From contig NZ_CP123385.1 in assembly GCF_040409955.1 (NCBI RefSeq), forward strand, positions 186,001 to 250,000: 64,000 nucleotides of DNA, in the 5' to 3' direction. The number at the start of each line of letters is the position of its first letter. The first letter of the stretch is position 1. Under the pieces are notes generated by a model. The model was given only the letters and a program-made list of their open reading frames with translations, was not told the origin of the DNA and searched no databases. A program made the translations under genes and the position numbers. The stretch is from Salipiger sp. H15 (GTDB lineage Bacteria > Pseudomonadota > Alphaproteobacteria > Rhodobacterales > Rhodobacteraceae). This document shows positions 60,369 to 64,000 of this stretch, one piece after another.

Positions 60369-62338
60369 TCCGCCGCCACCTTCATCGCCGCCACCGGCAC
60401 CACCCGCGCGTCGCGGATCGCCAGCGTTGCCTTGATCCGGCCCTTGCGCCCGTCCTCGTAGGTGACCTCGGTCTCGGTGTAGATGCTCTCCGAGCCGTCA
60501 TAGAGCGCGGTCACGAGGTCGGCGTATTTCTCGGCGATGATGTTGCGGCGCACCTTGCGGGTGCGGGTGAGTTCGCCGTCGTCGGCATCAAGCTCCTTGT
60601 GCAGCACGAGGAAGCGGTGGATCTGGCAGCCCGAGAGCATCTCGTCCCGCGCAACGGAGGCGTTCACCTCCTCGACGTGGCCCTGGATCATCTCGAGAAC
60701 CTTCGGGTGCCCCGCCAGCTCCTGGTAGGAGGCATAGGCGATGTTGTTGCGCTCGGCCCAGTTGCCCACCGCCGTGAGGTCGATGTTGATGAAGGCGGTG
60801 CAGCGGTCGCGGCCGTTGCCGAAGACCACCGCCTCGAGGATGTTGGGGTAGAACTTGAGCTTGTTTTCCACGTACTTGGGCGCGAAGAGCGCGCCGTCCG
60901 CCATCTTGCCCACGTCCTTGGCGCGGTCGATGATCCGCAGGTGGCCCGTCGCCTCCTCGATGAAGCCCGCGTCGCCGGTGGCGACCCAGCCCTCGGCATC
61001 CTTGGTGCTCTCGGTGCTGGCCGGGTTCTGGTAGTACTCCACGAAGACGCCGGGCGAGCGGTAGAAGACCTCGCCGCTCTCGGCGATGCGGATCTCGACG
61101 CCCGGCGACGGCACGCCGACGGTGTCGGGCCGGACCTCGTTGTCGGGCTGCTGGGTGATGAAGACCGAGGCCTCGGTCTGGCCATAGAGCTGCTTGAGGT
61201 TGATCCCGAGCGCCCGGTAGAAATCGAAGATCTCGGGGCCGATCGCCTCGCCGGCGGTGTAGCCGACGCGCACGCGGGAAAAGCCCAGCGTGTTCTTCAG
61301 CGGCCCGTAGACCATGAACTCGCCAAGCGCGTACTTGATGCGGTCGAGCATCCCCACCGGCTTGCCGTCGAGCACCTTGGGGCCGACCACCTTGGCGTGG
61401 TTCAGGAAGTGGTGGAAGAGCTTGCGCTTGACCGCCCCCGCATCCTCCATCCGGATCATGATCTGGGTGAGCTGCGTCTCGAAAACCCTTGGCGGCGCGA
61501 AATAATAACTCGGTGCGATCTCGCGCAGGTCGGTCATCATGGTCTCGGCGGACTCGGGGCAGTTGACGCAGAACCCGTTCCAGTAGGCCTGGCCGATCGA
61601 GAAGATGAAGTCGCCGACCCAGGCCATCGGCAGGTAGGCCAGCACCTCCTCGCCGGGCGTCAGGTGGTCGAACTCGGACGAGGATTTGGCGGTCTCGATG
61701 ATGTTGCGGTTCGAGAGCACCACGCCCTTCGGCTTGCCGGTGGTCCCCGAGGTGTAGAGCATCACGCAAGTGTCGTCGTAGCCAAGCGCCTCGCGGCGGG
61801 CGGTCAGCTCTGCCATCAGCTCGTCGCGGGCGGCGCGGCCCTGCTGCTGGACATGGGCATAGTCGTGCAGCGCGCGGTGGTCATATTTCCGCATCCCGCG
61901 CGGATCGACGTAGATCATGTGCTCGAACTGGTGCAGGTCCGCCTGGATTTCGATGACCTTGTCGACCTGCTCCTGGTCGGCGGCGATCACGAAGCGCGCG
62001 CCGCAATGCTGCAGCACGTATTGCATCTCTTCGGCGACCGCGTCCTGGTAGAGCGGCACGGGCACCGCCCCGACCATCTGCGCCGCGACCATCGACCAGT
62101 AGAGCGTGGGGCGGTTGCGGCCGATCACCGCGACGTGATCCCCCTTTGCCACGCCGAGGTTCAGCAGACCCAGCGCGAAGGCCTCGATCTCTTCCTGCGT
62201 CGCGGCCCAGCTCCAGCTCTGCCAGATGCCGAACTCCTTCTCCCGGTAGGCGGGACGGCCGGCAAAGCTCTCGGCATTGCGCTTCAACAGGGCCGGAACG
62301 GAGCGCAGCCCCGCCGCGCCCTCGGACATGTAAGCCAA
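60365..62338 (-). CDS. AMP-dependent long-chain acyl-CoA synthetase
   Basis: 657 residues. 'CVMLYTSGTTGKPKGVVLSN' is the P-loop of the adenylate-forming family, 'LKQLYGQTEASVFITQQ' and 'GWVATGDAGFIEEATGHLRIIDRAKD' (parts) follow in order, and the C-terminal catalytic Lys region is 'DDGELTRTRKVRR'. The start is probably TTG at 62338, because AGGAG lies 5 bp from it while the ATG three codons later (62329) is too far. First gene of the importer operon; it would trap the imported acid as CoA ester. Length fits the FadD/long-chain class with insertion. Confidence 0.93.
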   Translation of the reverse strand: MAYMSEGAAGLRSVPALLKRNAESFAGRPAYREKEFGIWQSWSWAATQEEIEAFALGLLNLGVAKGDHVAVIGRNRPTLYWSMVAAQMVGAVPVPLYQDAVAEEMQYVLQHCGARFVIAADQEQVDKVIEIQADLHQFEHMIYVDPRGMRKYDHRALHDYAHVQQQGRAARDELMAELTARREALGYDDTCVMLYTSGTTGKPKGVVLSNRNIIETAKSSSEFDHLTPGEEVLAYLPMAWVGDFIFSIGQAYWNGFCVNCPESAETMMTDLREIAPSYYFAPPRVFETQLTQIMIRMEDAGAVKRKLFHHFLNHAKVVGPKVLDGKPVGMLDRIKYALGEFMVYGPLKNTLGFSRVRVGYTAGEAIGPEIFDFYRALGINLKQLYGQTEASVFITQQPDNEVRPDTVGVPSPGVEIRIAESGEVFYRSPGVFVEYYQNPASTESTKDAEGWVATGDAGFIEEATGHLRIIDRAKDVGKMADGALFAPKYVENKLKFYPNILEAVVFGNGRDRCTAFINIDLTAVGNWAERNNIAYASYQELAGHPKVLEMIQGHVEEVNASVARDEMLSGCQIHRFLVLHKELDADDGELTRTRKVRRNIIAEKYADLVTALYDGSESIYTETEVTYEDGRKGRIKATLAIRDARVVPVAAMKVAAE

Positions 62339-62546
62339 AGTGTCTCCTCCCTAGGCTCCCGGTTTCCCGGACGCCCCAAGCCACCTCCTCTGCAGCTTGG
62401 GACGCGCATTTTGCGAGTCAGCCCCATTAAGGGGTTCGCCCAGCCTGACCGTCAATGTTTTCGTGATCTTTGCCTGAATCTAACGAATTGTAACGACAGG
62501 GTGGTTCGCCCCTCCCACGCGCCCCGCCCGTGGCAGCGCCGGATAT

Positions 62547-62568
62547 GCGTATTTGGAAAGAGAAGAAG
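62547..62568 (+). repeat. Dispersed intergenic motif, copy 5
   Basis: GCGTATTTGGAAAGAGAAGA followed by AG, identical to the copy at 51136. It lies in the 309-bp gap between the divergent ligase and kinase genes; the rest of the gap (62339-62546) is moderately AT-rich and holds the two promoters, for which I see no clear -35/-10 pair. Confidence 0.7.
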
Positions 62569-62647
62569 ATGGGGTGCGCGCTGCGACGTCGCGGCGCGCT
62601 TCTCTCCGGCGCCCCGGGGTGCTAGCCCTTGGGACGGAGGAGAATTC

Positions 62648-64000
62648 ATGGACAAGGATGCGCTCACGCAGGCGGGGCTGAACCTGATCCAGCAGGCGCT
62701 CTCGATCTACGATCGGGAGCTGAAGCTGGCCGTCTGCAACCGGCCCTTCGCGCTGATGTTCGACCTGCCCGAGCGGCTGACCCGCCCCGGCGCCAGTTTC
62801 GAGGACACGATCCGGCACCTCGTGGAAGCGGGCGAATACGGCGCGGTCGAGGAGCCCGAGGGCTTCGTGCGCGCGCGCGTCGAGCAGGCCCGCGCCTTTG
62901 CCCCGCATTACATGGAGCGCACCCGCGCCAATGGCCGGACCATCTCGGTCGAGGGAGCGCCGCTGCCGCAGGGCGGCTGGGTCACCGTCTATACCGACAT
63001 CACCGCGGTCAGGGCGCAGGAGGCGCTGCTGCGCACCCGCTCGGAGCTGCTGTCGGAAGAGGTGATCCGCCGCGCCGAGGCGCTCGCCGCCACCAACCGC
63101 CAGCTTGCCGCCACCAATGCCGCGCTCGAGGAGGCGCGGCGCGAGCTGACCGAGATGGAGGCGCGCACCCGGCTCACCACCGAGATGATGCCCGCGCATA
63201 TCGCCCGGGTCGGGGCCGACGGGCGCTACACCTATTCCAACCGCCGCCTGTCGCAGGTCATGCCGGGGCGGCCGTCCGAGATCACCGGGCTGCACGTCTC
63301 CGAAGCGCTGGGGCCGGCCTATGCCAAAGTGCGCCCGCACCTCGCCCGGGCGCTCGACGGCGCGCAGAGCATCTTCGAGTTCACCGACGACGTCTCGTCG
63401 CGGCGCATCCGCGCCGTCTTCACCCCCGACCCGGCCGAGCGCGGCGTCTACATCCTGTCGCTCGACGTGACCGAGGAGACCCAGGCGCGGGCGGCGCTGC
63501 AGCACGCCCGGCGGCGCGAGCTGGCCGCGCAGCTCACCTCGGGGCTGGCGCATGACTTCTCCAACCTGCTGACCATCATCCTCGGCATGCAGTCGAAGCT
63601 CGCGCGCATGGACCTCGCTCCGGAGGCGGCGCAGCTGGCCGCGGGCACGTTGCAGGCGGCGCGGCGCGGCGGCGACCTGCTGGACCGGATCGCCGGGATC
63701 ACCTCGCACCGTGCCTGGACACCCGAGCCGGTCGACCCCGCGAATTTCCTGCGCGACCTTGGCACCCTCACCGGGCCGACGCTGCCGGAGCGTGTCACGC
63801 TGGAGATCGCCGCCGCGCCGGAGGGGGTCTTCCTGCTCGACCGCGGGCTGCTGCAGGACGCGGCGCTGAACCTCGTGCTGAACGCGCGCGACGCCTGCGG
63901 CGCGGCGGGCGGGTGCATCCGCGTGGCGCTGCGCACGGTCAAGGACACCTGGCTCGAGCTCACCGTCAGCGACAGCGGGCCGGGCTTCTCGACCGAGGCG
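62648..64000 (+). CDS. PAS-domain sensor histidine kinase (3' end outside window)
   Basis: 451 visible residues. Two PAS-like modules (about 10-120 with 'GLNLIQQALSIYDRELKLAVC' as PAS_7 type, and 180-285) separated by a coiled coil (about 120-180), then an H-box 'SGLAHDFSNLLTIILG', an N-box 'DAALNLVLNARDACG' and a G1 box 'DSGPGFS', where the window ends. No membrane span. The H-box with Asp-Phe-Ser/Asn resembles hybrid kinases of the PAS_7 group; a receiver domain may follow. GGAGGAG ribosome site. Divergent from the acyl-CoA ligase/importer operon, which it is likely to control. Confidence 0.92.
   Translation, partial: MDKDALTQAGLNLIQQALSIYDRELKLAVCNRPFALMFDLPERLTRPGASFEDTIRHLVEAGEYGAVEEPEGFVRARVEQARAFAPHYMERTRANGRTISVEGAPLPQGGWVTVYTDITAVRAQEALLRTRSELLSEEVIRRAEALAATNRQLAATNAALEEARRELTEMEARTRLTTEMMPAHIARVGADGRYTYSNRRLSQVMPGRPSEITGLHVSEALGPAYAKVRPHLARALDGAQSIFEFTDDVSSRRIRAVFTPDPAERGVYILSLDVTEETQARAALQHARRRELAAQLTSGLAHDFSNLLTIILGMQSKLARMDLAPEAAQLAAGTLQAARRGGDLLDRIAGITSHRAWTPEPVDPANFLRDLGTLTGPTLPERVTLEIAAAPEGVFLLDRGLLQDAALNLVLNARDACGAAGGCIRVALRTVKDTWLELTVSDSGPGFSTEA

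Overview
The window is high-GC (roughly two-thirds G+C), gene-dense DNA from an alphaproteobacterium, most likely a Rhodobacteraceae/Roseobacter-group chromosome. The basis is the gene repertoire: rplM-rpsI, divergent hemC/hemE, glyQ followed by a small DUF6446-like membrane protein, MetAA-type homoserine acyltransferase, DUF1127 next to a MocR regulator, many ABC uptake systems, ATGA-coupled operons and short intergenic motifs of the TATTTGAGGAAAGATGAA type. No rRNA, tRNA, CRISPR array, prophage or insertion sequence was recognised. The assignment rests on reading the proteins, not on a database search.

Left part (1-7.3 kb): a minus-strand operon of a group I truncated globin, a PAS-nucleotide cyclase and a PAS histidine kinase (cut by the window edge), then minus-strand genes for two flavin monooxygenases, a 56-residue protein and an OsmC-like protein, and a plus-strand DUF1330 gene. 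The three upstream regions share a GTTTC-N4-GTTTC direct repeat, suggesting one regulator for all.

7.4-18.6 kb is a catabolic island: CaiB/BaiF CoA-transferase translationally coupled to a substrate-binding-like protein without a signal peptide, an amidohydrolase of the lactonase type, an IclR regulator, a complete sugar-type ABC importer, a Gfo/Idh/MocA oxidoreductase, a MaoC hydratase and an L-fuconate-dehydratase-like enolase-superfamily enzyme. CATTC-N6-GAATG-like boxes stand in front of the CoA-transferase, the amidohydrolase and the IclR gene, and a degenerate one before the importer, so the IclR protein probably controls the whole island.

18.6-32 kb: a TpsB-like outer-membrane barrel divergent from a winged-helix/repeat regulator; an MBL-fold hydrolase; a GntR-controlled operon of an isopropylmalate/tartrate-type dehydrogenase and an oxidoreductase; a class V aminotransferase with two coupled Lrp regulators next to ilvC; decayed TRAP transporter pieces; and a sorbosone-dehydrogenase-like protein.

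32-53 kb: a SPOR/peptidoglycan-binding protein with a trypsin-like domain that has lost its catalytic triad; glyQ; hemC and hemE; a DMT exporter; an ABC-2 exporter; metAA; a lipoprotein hydrolase; PPK2 with a TetR gene; two sulfotransferases and two glycosyltransferases; rplM-rpsI; a MocR regulator divergent from a DUF1127 gene; DUF1992 and methyltransferase genes.

53-64 kb: one long minus-strand operon for a branched-chain-amino-acid-type ABC importer joined to an AMP-forming acyl-CoA ligase, a PaaK-like ligase, a small membrane protein and ThpR, and at the right edge a divergent PAS histidine kinase cut by the window end.
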